DNA from: JAHJFW01 sp038065635
Lineage (GTDB): Bacteria; Patescibacteriota; Patescibacteriia; 2-12-FULL-60-25
DNA length: 36,654 nt
Direction: 5' to 3'
Assembly (NCBI GenBank): GCA_038065635.1
Contig: JBBTQP010000092.1
Location: forward strand, 1 to 36,654
The notes under the pieces are model-generated. The model did not search any database and was not told the origin of the DNA. It saw only the letters and a list, made by a program, of their open reading frames with translations. Shown here piece by piece: positions 14,976-23,001 of this stretch (positions within the stretch are counted from its first letter, which is position 1; each line of letters opens with the position of its first letter). A program made the translations under genes and the position numbers.

Positions 14976-17263
14976 AAGACCTTCGTATAGTCATAGTCTC
15001 ATGGAACGTCGAGAAACATCTCGAGCGTTGCTTGAGGTCTTTGGCCGCGGCATGTGAAGGGTTGGAATGGGAAGCGGTAGTGGTAGATAATGCCTCGCGT
15101 GATTGGAGCGTGAAGGTTGCAGATCAAAGTAGATCAAACGATGCATATTTGCGATTTCGCATTATCGCTAACGCTGATAATCGCGGATTCGCAAAGGCAT
15201 GCAATCAAGGAATCGCCGGTTTCGATTCGAGATACGTTTTGCTTCTAAACCCTGATACCGAATGTCCGCCTGGATCCCTCATGGATCTCGTAAAAGCTGC
15301 GGACAGCCATCCGCGCGCCGGAATCATAGGACCGAAGCTTACTAATACCGATGGAAGTCTTCAGCACAGCGTTCGTCGGTTCCCAACGGTGTTGGATCAA
15401 AGTGGAATACTTCTAAAACTGCATCATATATTCCCTCGGCTTTTTAGGAATTACTTCTTCCCACTTACGAAGGGGGAGTATAAGGGGGTCGTCGATCAAG
15501 TCATGGGCGCGTGCTTTTTGATTAGACGTTCGCTCATTAAGGATATTGGCGGTTTGGATGAACGGTACTTTATCTGGTTCGAAGAGGTGGATTACTGTAA
15601 ACAGGCAATTCAACGTGGATGGGAGGTCGTTTATGAGCCGTCAGTGTACGTCATTCATCACGGCGGCACATCATTCGCACAAGTAATGTCAACGACGAGA
15701 CAACGGATGTTCAATGAAAGCCTGGTTAAATATTTCGCGAAATGGCACTACGGATGGAAGACGAGTGCAATAAAGATTATCAGCAAGCTATCTCTATTGC
15801 TGACCAAACTTATCGATATTAGAAACGAACCGTCGTCGCAATGGATATATTGGTTCCTTGGAATAATCGCGATTGAAACTTTATCGTTGGTTTCTGTTTT
15901 TAATCCTGTCCTTCGAGGTCTAGTGACGATCGTTGCAGGAATTGCGATTTATTTTCTTGCTAGAAAAAAGCCGGAACTTGGACTTGCCGTTTTACTTTTT
16001 GAGCTCGCGATAGGATCAAAGGGCGCTCTCTTCAAAATCCCAAACGGCTGGGAAGTCGACGGCGGCATCTCTATCCGCATCGTGATGACCATCGCCTTCA
16101 TGATTGGCTGGGTGGTAGATATTCGGACGTTGGACATCCGACGTTGGACATCGGATGTCCAACGTCGGAATATGGTGCCTTGGTTGGTCTTGGGAGGATT
16201 GTGCGTGTGGGGTTTGGTGAGAGGATTGTGGTTAAAGAATCAATTTGTTGTTCAAGACGCGAACGCTTGGGGATTTTTGATTTTGTTGCTGCCGGTTTTG
16301 GATATCGCGTCTCATCGTGGGGAGTCTCTTATACGGCATGCCGGCCAAGCCCTTTATGCGGCTCTATTGTGGCTTCCTATAAAAACGCTTGCGCTTTTAT
16401 ACGTATGGTCGCATGGCATTAAATCACTTTCGCAGCCGCTATATTTTTGGGTTCGTCGAACTGGTATCGGCGAGGTAACGCTAGTGACTGGGAACCTGTT
16501 TAGAATTTTCCTTCAGTCGCAGGTTTATGCGATATCAGGATTTTTAATCAGTCTTTCCACGACAAGGACTAGACTCGCTCTGCTGATACTTTCAAGCGTT
16601 TCTATTCTTATAGGTTTGTCGCGTAGCTTGTGGATTGGTTTGTTCGTTGGGCTTTTGGTTTTGGGGATTATATTGTGGAAGGAAGTTGGAAGAAACGACG
16701 TGCTGGTATTTATTTCAAGAATAGTCGTGGGATTTATTGCGGCGTCCGTTTTGATATTTGCCGTGGTCGCGTTACCATTCCCAAAGATTGAAACAGGATC
16801 TCTTTCTTCTCTATTCAAATCGCGCGGATCGGTTACGGACGCGGCAGCCGCGAGTAGATGGAATCTGCTTCCTGTACTTGTTAATAAAATCAAGCAAGCG
16901 CCGATTCTTGGCTCTGGATTCGGTGCCACCGTGACCTACGAAACAAGAGATCCTCGCATTTTGGCGAAGAATCAAAAAGGGGGTTACACAACGTATGCCT
17001 TTGAATGGGGCTGGCTGGATCATTGGATAAAGTTCGGGATTCTTGGGATTCCAGTGATGTTGTGGCTTTTGATATCTCTTACAACACGTCTCTGGAAACT
17101 CTCCGAACCTTTTTGGATACGCGCAGGATTCGTCTCCTCGCTAGTCGCACTTGCGACGCTCCACGTATTCACGCCATATCTCAATCATCCGTTGGGATTT
17201 GGATTTTTGTTGGCGGCGGAGGGTTTTATAGCGGCATCGAAAGTGAAGAAATCCGTGGAGTAA
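14972..17263 (+). CDS. GT2 glycosyltransferase fused to an O-antigen ligase/polymerase-like membrane domain
   Basis: The product is 763 residues. Residues 1-~270 are a WbbL-like GT2: RIVIVSWNVEKHLERCLRSL, VVDNASRDWS, NADNRGFAKACNQGI, LLNPDTE, and LDERYFIWFEEVDYCKQ. After ~residue 290 there are 10 or more membrane helices. Near the end, ILGSGFGATVTYETRD followed by FEWGWLDHWIKFGILG matches the extracytoplasmic loop of the WaaL/Wzy superfamily. The frame is continuous, with no stop at the junction. The pairing suggests one protein that builds and then joins or polymerises a glycan. Two repeats are read through it: residues ~162-173 and ~385-399. Confidence 0.87.
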   Translation: MKDLRIVIVSWNVEKHLERCLRSLAAACEGLEWEAVVVDNASRDWSVKVADQSRSNDAYLRFRIIANADNRGFAKACNQGIAGFDSRYVLLLNPDTECPPGSLMDLVKAADSHPRAGIIGPKLTNTDGSLQHSVRRFPTVLDQSGILLKLHHIFPRLFRNYFFPLTKGEYKGVVDQVMGACFLIRRSLIKDIGGLDERYFIWFEEVDYCKQAIQRGWEVVYEPSVYVIHHGGTSFAQVMSTTRQRMFNESLVKYFAKWHYGWKTSAIKIISKLSLLLTKLIDIRNEPSSQWIYWFLGIIAIETLSLVSVFNPVLRGLVTIVAGIAIYFLARKKPELGLAVLLFELAIGSKGALFKIPNGWEVDGGISIRIVMTIAFMIGWVVDIRTLDIRRWTSDVQRRNMVPWLVLGGLCVWGLVRGLWLKNQFVVQDANAWGFLILLLPVLDIASHRGESLIRHAGQALYAALLWLPIKTLALLYVWSHGIKSLSQPLYFWVRRTGIGEVTLVTGNLFRIFLQSQVYAISGFLISLSTTRTRLALLILSSVSILIGLSRSLWIGLFVGLLVLGIILWKEVGRNDVLVFISRIVVGFIAASVLIFAVVALPFPKIETGSLSSLFKSRGSVTDAAAASRWNLLPVLVNKIKQAPILGSGFGATVTYETRDPRILAKNQKGGYTTYAFEWGWLDHWIKFGILGIPVMLWLLISLTTRLWKLSEPFWIRAGFVSSLVALATLHVFTPYLNHPLGFGFLLAAEGFIAASKVKKSVE
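15457..15491. repeat. Family D copy inside the GT2-ligase gene
   Basis: CTTACGAAGGGGGAGTATAA followed by GGGGGTC matches the CTTACGAAGGAGGGGTTAGG unit at 29609-29643. It is read in frame as LTKGEYKGV, in the loop before the VDQVMGACFLIRR strand. Confidence 0.65.
16124..16168. repeat. Perfect palindrome with direct repeat inside the GT2-ligase gene
   Basis: Arms CCGACGTTGGACATC (16138-16152) and its exact complement (16154-16168) flank a single base. A further direct copy CGGACGTTGGACATCCG lies at 16124-16140. It is read in frame as RTLDIRRWTSDVQRR, between two membrane helices. Confidence 0.85.
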
Positions 17264-17334
17264 ATCCTCCAGCCTCCTCTTACTCTTCAAACCTGAGGCA
17301 GATCCGCCTTAGGCGGAAAGAGGAGGATTGTTTT
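17263..17334. terminator. Bidirectional terminator between convergent operons
   Basis: AATCCTCC (17263-17270) and CCTCTT can pair with AAGAGGAGGATT (17318-17329), with an inner hairpin GATCCGCCTTAGGCGG. Short T runs flank both sides. It separates the glycan operon from fmt. Confidence 0.6.
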
Positions 17335-18274
17335 ATGTTATGGCGGATAACCATTCGCCTCTGCCTCGGATGTATTCCACTCCGCTCATCGGCTTTTTTC
17401 CTTCAGGTTGTACGACCTCGAGTTCCAGGACGGTTCCTTGTCCGCATTTGATGTTTGGACGGCCTTTCCAGAGGAATCTTGTGCCGATCGGGTAGGAAGA
17501 ATCGTTTGGACAAACGCGGACTTTTTGGATTTTTAGTCGTTTGCCCTCAATCTCCATCCAAGTTCCAGGCCAAGGATCGTAGGCTCTGACGAGGCGTTCG
17601 ATTTCGGATGCGGTTTGGTTCCAGTCTATCTTTCCGTTTTCGCGGGTGAGGATTTTGCAGTACGAGATCTTTGAGTGATCTTGTTCTTTTGGGGTCAATG
17701 TTCCGTTTAGGTATTCTTTGATTGTTTCGGCAAGTGATTTGGCGCCGAGATCGGCGAGACGCGTTTGAAGTTCTCCAACCGTGTCGTTTGGCAAGAGTTC
17801 TTCTTCTACGGTTGCGAGAATCGGGCCGTGATCCATCTTCTCGTCAATTAGCATTATTGAAACTCCGGAGACTTGATCGCCTGCAGCGATCGTAGCGTGA
17901 ATCGGTGACGGTCCTCGGTGGCGTGGGAGGATGGAAGCGTGAACGTTGATGATCCCGTTTTTGGGAATATCCAACACCCATTGCGGAAGAATCTTTCCAT
18001 ATGCAACGACAACTCCCACATCCGGTCGAGGATCAAGAAGCGATTGAAATGATTCCGATTCTTTTAATTCAAGAAGTTTGATCGGCTGAAAAACAGGGAT
18101 TCTATATTTTATAGCTAACGTTTTTACAGGCGGTGGCGTATTAACAGCGTGACGTCCCACCGGCTTGTCCGGTTGCGTGACGACGGCAATGACGTGAAAA
18201 TCTTTATCTTTAATAAGCGCATCAAGATGCGGTACCGCGAATTCTGAAGTCCCGAAAAAGATGAGGCGTAGCAT
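17333..18274 (-). CDS. fmt: Methionyl-tRNA formyltransferase
   Basis: The product is 313 residues, normal length. It starts MLRLIFFGTSEFAVPHLDAL. The formyl-THF site NVHASILPRHRGPSPI contains the catalytic N and H, and MDHGPIL supplies the catalytic Asp. The C-terminal OB domain includes VRAYDPWPGTW and ENGKIDW. It formylates initiator Met-tRNA. It is the last gene of the leftward Memo-like/priA/def/fmt operon, separated from def by 49 bases filled with AAAGTC repeats. No Shine-Dalgarno is seen. Confidence 0.96.
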   Translation of the reverse strand: MLRLIFFGTSEFAVPHLDALIKDKDFHVIAVVTQPDKPVGRHAVNTPPPVKTLAIKYRIPVFQPIKLLELKESESFQSLLDPRPDVGVVVAYGKILPQWVLDIPKNGIINVHASILPRHRGPSPIHATIAAGDQVSGVSIMLIDEKMDHGPILATVEEELLPNDTVGELQTRLADLGAKSLAETIKEYLNGTLTPKEQDHSKISYCKILTRENGKIDWNQTASEIERLVRAYDPWPGTWMEIEGKRLKIQKVRVCPNDSSYPIGTRFLWKGRPNIKCGQGTVLELEVVQPEGKKPMSGVEYIRGRGEWLSAIT

Positions 18275-18280
18275 AGGGGA

Positions 18281-18377
18281 GTCTAAAGTCTATAAAGTCA
18301 TAAAGTTCATAAAGTCAAAAATTTTACAGACTCACGGACTTTACGGACTTTATAGGCTTTAAGGACTTTATAGACTC
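18281..18377. repeat. Family C AAAGTC/ATAAAGTC tandem, spanning the def tail and the def-fmt gap
   Basis: Imperfect copies of TCTATAAAGTC lie in both orientations around the def stop: CTAAAGTCTATAAAGTCAT in the gap and GGACTTTATAGACTC in def. The part inside def encodes its Lys/Ser-rich last ~18 residues (SIKSLKPIKSVKSVSL). Confidence 0.75.
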
Positions 18378-18821
18378 TTTCTCCTTCACCTTATCAATAA
18401 ACAAGACGCCGTCCAAATGGTCGATTTCGTGCTGAAAAATGACTGATTCCAGCCCTTTACAGTCTAATGTGATTTTTCGCGCGTGACGGTCGTATGCCTC
18501 TACTTTGATCTTTTTTGCACGATCTACGATTCCCCAGACCTCCGGAACGCTCAGACAGCCTTCTTCACCGGACACTGTGATCTCGGATGTGTAAGTAATT
18601 GTTGGGTTAATATATACGACCCCTTTTGAATGTTGATTCACTATAAACACTCGAATGTTACGTCCAACCTGTGGCGCAGCGATTCCGACTCCGTCATATT
18701 CGAACATGGTTTCGATGAGCGCATCAAGAAACGTCTGAAACTCGGGCGTTCCAACGGTTTTAAGGTCGACGTCCACCGATGGTTCTCGTAGAGATGGATT
18801 TGGATTAGTGAGTACTTTCAT
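18324..18821 (-). CDS. def: Peptide deformylase
   Basis: The product is 165 residues. All three metalloprotease motifs are present: GVGIAAPQVG, EGCLSVP (metal-binding Cys) and QHEIDHLDGVLF (HExxH). It removes the N-formyl group added through Fmt. The C-terminal ~18 residues are a repeat-derived Lys/Ser/Ile tail that does not belong to the family fold. It begins 9 bases after priA ends. Confidence 0.96.
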   Translation of the reverse strand: MKVLTNPNPSLREPSVDVDLKTVGTPEFQTFLDALIETMFEYDGVGIAAPQVGRNIRVFIVNQHSKGVVYINPTITYTSEITVSGEEGCLSVPEVWGIVDRAKKIKVEAYDRHARKITLDCKGLESVIFQHEIDHLDGVLFIDKVKEKESIKSLKPIKSVKSVSL

Positions 18822-18830
18822 ACACTGCTT

Positions 18831-20564
18831 TTACATGAAAAATGAAATCGGGTCAAGATCGATGATACAGTTTTTTGCGAATGGCTCCAAGTGCGTTTGA
18901 AGCTGTGACTCCTTTGTGTCAGCCGGTGGCTGAATATGAAAAACCTGGCGTTCGCTTCTGGTGCGAGATCTATAAGGAACCGGAAATGGCCCGCTCACGA
19001 TCCACGACGAGGGCGTGTCTTTTTGGAGCTGTTCCGCGAACGGTCGCGACTCGTTATCTGTTCCATTGAACAGAAGTTTGATTCTTTGCGTGGCTGGGGG
19101 GTAGCCGAATGATTTTCTTTCGTCCCATTCCGATTTCCAACAAGACACGACTCCTTCCGCCGTAAGCCACAGACTTACTTCCGCGATAAGCTCTTCCGGT
19201 CCCTGCGCTACAACCTGACCGTCTGCTGAAGCGATAGCGGAGGCCATCCGTCTCCAGGAAATTAGAAGTCTCTCCCGTTTGCGAATGTCCTCACCGATTC
19301 CTCCGATTAGCGAAATGTCGGTAACTACGACCAACGCGCCACGAGGAATAGACGTGGCGTTCCAGTCTTGAAGATCTCGTACCTCTGCCGCAGTTCCGAA
19401 TTTTTGTTTTATGCGAAATGCGAGACGATTCTTCCCTGTCCGCCCACTCGAAAGATCAGTACTGCCGCAAGTCGGACATTGAAGTGGCAGATCCGCCAAC
19501 GCTCCGCATCTTCTGCATAAACCACGAGACTCAACTTGGGAGAGCGTGTTTTTACATTCCGAGCACGCTGCTTGCCAGCGGCAACCTCTGCATTGAAGTC
19601 GCGAGCTGTCTCCCTTGATCGGATGCAGAATAATTACCGGCCGTTTTTCCTCTATCGCTTCCTCTATGCGTTCCAGCGCCTTTTCCTGAAGGCCATCCAC
19701 ATCGGATTTTCCTTTCCAATCCCAAGCGACGTAGTCTTGTTTTAATTCGATTTTCGGAATCGCAAGTGGCTTGATTTCAAACGGATCCGCGAGTTGCGGC
19801 GTTGTTCCGATTCGGATTATGCAAAGCGACGGTTTATAAAGATTGGCTGTTTCAAGAAGCCAGCGCGTATCAATTCGCGGCGAAAGCTCGTCTTGTTTCC
19901 AGTCGTCATTTTCCGGCTCATCAAGAATCACCGTGTCAGCAACTGCGGCTAGCCAACTTCCTACGCGAGTTGTGACGAGAATCGAGTTTTGTTCCTGCAC
20001 AAAACTCGTCCACCTATCCCAAGCTTGTTTCGTTGGCGTTTCCGCATGGAGAACCGGAGCGGAAAGGGCAGCTCCAAGCGCGTCTGCGCGGCGTTGCCAC
20101 GGACTTAGTACCAGTACTCGACCGCGGGATTCCTTAGCGTGAAACAGGATTCGTTCGACTCTTGTTGCTGTGAATTCCGTAATATCGGCAGATCGCCCTT
20201 CGGTAGATTTATCGAAAGTGCTTTTGTCCGGATCAGCGGCCTGTAATCTCGCCGGTGCTCTACGTAGCCATGAGTGCAGAATTGTCGGACGAGAAGTGAA
20301 TGTTCTAAGTGATGCGTGCCGCAAAAGAGGAACAATCGTTGGCGGTAAACGGAGAATCGGTTTTGGATCGACGAGTCGCACGGCCTTATTCGCGAACGCG
20401 CTTTCTGACATTACGGAAGTTACAAGACCGAGGATATGTTTACGGCGAAACGGAACAAGGATGAGATCTCCTGCGCGTAGATCGCTTTTGTCATCAATCA
20501 GGTAATCAAACTCATCGACTCCTAGCGGCGTCCTGATGTTCGGTACGATTGAAACGAAAGCCAT
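18831..20564 (-). CDS. priA: PriA-like primosomal protein with degenerate helicase core
   Basis: From the ATG at 20564 the product is 577 residues against ~730 usual. The upstream extension in the same frame is a shadow inside the neighbour. The N-terminal 3'-DNA-binding domain is recognisable (AFVSIVPNIRTPLGVDEFDY...GDLILVPFRRKHILGLV). All eight zinc-binding cysteines are present at about 325-366 (CRGCRW, CSEC, CRRCG, CPTCG). The expected Walker A (GxTGSGKT) between about 90 and 150 is absent, and the DEEH box reads DEPE (about 215-218). The C-terminal domain with ERLLISWRRMASAIASADGQ and SEWDERKSFGYPPATQRIKL is present. It may serve as a structural restart factor without ATPase activity. 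Confidence 0.85.
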   Translation of the reverse strand: MAFVSIVPNIRTPLGVDEFDYLIDDKSDLRAGDLILVPFRRKHILGLVTSVMSESAFANKAVRLVDPKPILRLPPTIVPLLRHASLRTFTSRPTILHSWLRRAPARLQAADPDKSTFDKSTEGRSADITEFTATRVERILFHAKESRGRVLVLSPWQRRADALGAALSAPVLHAETPTKQAWDRWTSFVQEQNSILVTTRVGSWLAAVADTVILDEPENDDWKQDELSPRIDTRWLLETANLYKPSLCIIRIGTTPQLADPFEIKPLAIPKIELKQDYVAWDWKGKSDVDGLQEKALERIEEAIEEKRPVIILHPIKGDSSRLQCRGCRWQAACSECKNTLSQVESRGLCRRCGALADLPLQCPTCGSTDLSSGRTGKNRLAFRIKQKFGTAAEVRDLQDWNATSIPRGALVVVTDISLIGGIGEDIRKRERLLISWRRMASAIASADGQVVAQGPEELIAEVSLWLTAEGVVSCWKSEWDERKSFGYPPATQRIKLLFNGTDNESRPFAEQLQKDTPSSWIVSGPFPVPYRSRTRSERQVFHIQPPADTKESQLQTHLEPFAKNCIIDLDPISFFM

Positions 20565-20571
20565 CGAAGCG

Positions 20572-21363
20572 CTACGCGGGATCGTAGCGGACCGTGAGAT
20601 AACCGACGCCAAAAGGGGATTCGTACGACAAGATTTTTGGAGTAGCATTCATTCCGTCCAAAACGCCGAGCAGCGTGATTACAGGAAGGTAGGCGCATTG
20701 AGCCGCACCCTCAACCGATTTTGCGTCAAGTGCAAACAAGGCGGTTGGATTGTTCGCCGTTATACTGTCTTTGACCGCAGCGTCAAACGCGGGCCCTTCT
20801 TTTGCAAATCCTCCAGGCGCGTCCGCGCTAAGTTTGTGAGACATGTCCGCACTTGCGATGACGGCAACTCGCGCATCCTCGGAGTGCAGTACGCGTTTAA
20901 GTTGCTTTCCGAATTCGAAGTGCGCTTTTCCATCGAGCTTTGACGGTGAAATCGGTACGAGCTTCCACGACGCGAGATGAGAGGTTAGTAACAGCAGTGG
21001 AACCGCAAAGCCGTAATCCAATTCTTCGTTCGAACTTAGCGTGAACGGAACGCCCTCGGCGCGAAGTTTGTGTTGGAGCCGATCTATCATCAAATAATCG
21101 CTTTTCGCGTTTACGGTAGTGGAGAAATCACCGAATTGTTTAAGGTTGCCAACGTATTTGCTGGCGAGATTCACGCTAAAAGCATCCGGATACATAGCGC
21201 CATGCGGTGCGATAATGCAGATGGTGTCAACTTTTGCCAGATAAAGCGCCTGCTCTATTTCCGTAAACGCGGCCAACGTAGCGCTCAATTTGTCGCGGTT
21301 AGTTTTCCCGATCGACGGCAGAAGCAAAGGCGAATGTGGGACAATGGCAGAGAAGACAATCAT
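20572..21363 (-). CDS. LigB/Memo-family protein (class III extradiol dioxygenase-like)
   Basis: The start is taken at 21363, giving MIVFSAIVPHSPLLLPSIGK. The upstream open extension is translated repeat DNA. The product is 263 residues. The likely metal ligands are the early VPH histidine and IIAPHGAM, with SADMSH later. The family includes LigB-type dioxygenases and the Memo partner of the AmmeMemoRadiSam set. The other AmmeMemoRadiSam genes are not nearby. It is the first gene of an operon with priA-like, def and fmt (7 bases to priA). The substrate is unknown. Confidence 0.82.
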   Translation of the reverse strand: MIVFSAIVPHSPLLLPSIGKTNRDKLSATLAAFTEIEQALYLAKVDTICIIAPHGAMYPDAFSVNLASKYVGNLKQFGDFSTTVNAKSDYLMIDRLQHKLRAEGVPFTLSSNEELDYGFAVPLLLLTSHLASWKLVPISPSKLDGKAHFEFGKQLKRVLHSEDARVAVIASADMSHKLSADAPGGFAKEGPAFDAAVKDSITANNPTALFALDAKSVEGAAQCAYLPVITLLGVLDGMNATPKILSYESPFGVGYLTVRYDPA

Positions 21364-21394
21364 ATAGAGGGTAGGGTAGTTGGTAGTGGGTAGT

Positions 21395-21453
21395 TTGTAG
21401 GGGCGCATAGCGTGCGCCCTGATTGGTAGTGGCGGGCTTGTCCCGCCCCCTCC
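21395..21453. repeat. Family B elements, two palindromes in an intergenic gap
   Basis: TTGTAGGGGCGCATAGCGTG followed by CGCCC, then GTGGCGGGCTTGTCCCGCC. It fills the 95-base gap between the secreted protein's stop and the Memo-like start. Confidence 0.75.
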
Positions 21454-21458
21454 TCGAT

Positions 21459-22874
21459 CTAATCGCCAGCCGCCAGTTGCTGCTCCGTCCGGACCCGAAA
21501 CGGCTCTCCTAGCTGATGTATTGATAACACGCGGTCTGGAACCGTGACTATATTTTTCCACTTCCAGCCGACTTTTTCAAATACTTCGCCTGACAGGATG
21601 GGTCGACGCAGTCCGTTTTCTATCACGTATACAGATGGATCGTCAGCGGATTTTACAAGCTCACCATCGTGAAGCGCGTATTTTTCTCCCTCTTCGTATT
21701 TGTCTAATTCATTTTTGCTAACGTTAAGTATTCGTCTGCCGCGGAAGTAGAGAGAGATAAAAACAGCGTCAACCAGTGCGTGGCGTTTTCCGTCCTCAAC
21801 GTACCAAACGCCGGACGATCCCTTCGCTTTCATGAGAACTCCCTGCGGAAACTCCGTTGCCTGCGTGATGGCCGTTCCTTCCGGATATGAGTCGAGATCG
21901 TTTTTTTCCACGTCCACAATCTCGTCTTCGTTAAACCCGAATTTTTTGAAAGCCACCATGGTTTCGATGTGCCGTTTTGAGTCAGAAGTCAGCAGGTAGA
22001 TTTTTCCGGAAGGTTCGCGTAGCAGAGAATACGTCGGAAATTTTAATGGGTCGCCATCCGAATAATTAGCCAGATCCCTATCATGAGCTTCGAGCACCTT
22101 GCTCTCGTTTGTCATTGACGCGAGAACGGCAGGAGAGGCGAACGGTCGTTTTGTTCCGAAGCGAATGAGATATGTCGTGTCGGTTTCCAGCGACCTAACT
22201 ACCGATCCCTCCGGAAACTTTGCGCTGAACCAACGTTTCCAAATGTTCCAAAGATTCACGTTTCCTCTTATGTGCGGCGTGTAGCTGTAAAGCATCGCGG
22301 TCGCGTGGTTCGCGGGAGTTACGGGGACGCCGTCGATGTTTACAGTCCGCCCGATTCCTTGACCGCCGATCGTGAGACCGCGCGAGAGAAGTTGAATCAG
22401 ATATTTTTCGCGATGTTGTTTCGCCGCCCATTCTATCTGCGAAGCGAATCCTTTGAACTCTTGAATGGAGGGATCGTTTTTTGAGCAACTGTCGCAAACG
22501 CCGTATCCGGCCGCCCAATCCAACTGATCGCTACTGGGACTCCGATCTTCCACAAGCGACTGTTCTTTTTGTATCAAAACCAGAAGATATTTCGGATTTA
22601 TTTTGTACGATTGCGCAACTCTCCAGATTATTTCCGGCGCCGGTTTCACGATGCCGTCGATATCCGGAAGGCGAGCGTCAGCCAGTGTTCCTTTTGAGCG
22701 AAGAAAGTTTGTAAGTCCTGCGCGTGATAAACCATTGGGATCAAACATGTCGTTGTCCGACAATAAAAGGTTGAGATCAATCCCATCCGGAAGAGCCGTA
22801 GTCCCGGTCGCCGCGTTCAGAGTAGTAGGCAAAACCAGACTAATGCAACATAGAATAACCAAAGCTTTTCGCAT
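21459..22874 (-). CDS. Secreted lysozyme/transglycosylase-like protein with C-terminal repeats
   Basis: The product is 471 residues. Residues 1-21 form a signal peptide (RKALVILCCISLVLPTTLNA). Residues ~55-200 look like a lysozyme-type domain: YKINPKYLLVLIQKEQSL with a candidate catalytic Glu, WAAGYGVCDSCSK with a probable disulfide pair, and NHATAMLYSYTPHI. Residues ~220-460 hold about four copies of a ~55-residue unit of the form S-x-VYxIExGxRRPIxS...F...G, ending in a D-x-Y-x-x-G step. It probably cleaves or binds cell-wall glycan outside the cell. The enzyme assignment is by resemblance only. Confidence 0.7.
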   Translation of the reverse strand: MRKALVILCCISLVLPTTLNAATGTTALPDGIDLNLLLSDNDMFDPNGLSRAGLTNFLRSKGTLADARLPDIDGIVKPAPEIIWRVAQSYKINPKYLLVLIQKEQSLVEDRSPSSDQLDWAAGYGVCDSCSKNDPSIQEFKGFASQIEWAAKQHREKYLIQLLSRGLTIGGQGIGRTVNIDGVPVTPANHATAMLYSYTPHIRGNVNLWNIWKRWFSAKFPEGSVVRSLETDTTYLIRFGTKRPFASPAVLASMTNESKVLEAHDRDLANYSDGDPLKFPTYSLLREPSGKIYLLTSDSKRHIETMVAFKKFGFNEDEIVDVEKNDLDSYPEGTAITQATEFPQGVLMKAKGSSGVWYVEDGKRHALVDAVFISLYFRGRRILNVSKNELDKYEEGEKYALHDGELVKSADDPSVYVIENGLRRPILSGEVFEKVGWKWKNIVTVPDRVLSIHQLGEPFRVRTEQQLAAGD

Positions 22875-22880
22875 GGCATG

Positions 22881-22886
22881 AGTGTA
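22881..22886 (-). promoter_or_regulatory. -10 box of the secreted lysozyme-like gene
   Basis: On the minus strand TACACT ends 6 bases before the ATG at 22874. No good -35 is seen. Confidence 0.4.
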
Positions 22887-22937
22887 GCAGAATGTAGCCG
22901 AACACGGCAGTGGCGTTTACACTCGATTTTAGATATT

Positions 22938-22970
22938 AAAAAATCCCCATTCCGACGGCTCGGAACGGGG
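22938..22970 (-). terminator. Rho-independent terminator of the orphan gene 23002-23637
   Basis: On the minus strand, CCCCGTTCCGA pairs with TCGGAATGGGG (11-bp stem, 4-base loop) followed by six T. A smaller hairpin (CCTGCCTGAAAGCAGG) lies just upstream. Confidence 0.85.
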
Positions 22971-23001
22971 ACCGGTTCGCCTGCTTTCAGGCAGGCGGAG
23001 A

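Noticed and set aside
17005..17451. Plus-strand ORF of 148 residues at the end of the glycan operon
   Set aside because: It is in a shifted frame over the ligase domain and runs through the terminator into antisense fmt.
20160..20225. Possible further family B insertion in the priA-like gene (GGGCGATCTGCCGATATTAC)
   Set aside because: Only the first ~8 bases match the family and no palindrome or CCCCTAC end is present.
20565..20648. In-frame N-terminal extension of the priA-like gene
   Set aside because: It lies inside the neighbouring LigB/Memo-like gene in another frame. The DNA-binding domain begins at the ATG at 20564.
21364..21561. In-frame upstream extension of the LigB/Memo-like gene
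   Set aside because: It is translated repeat DNA and the tail of the next gene. MIVFSAIVPHSP at 21363 matches the family start.
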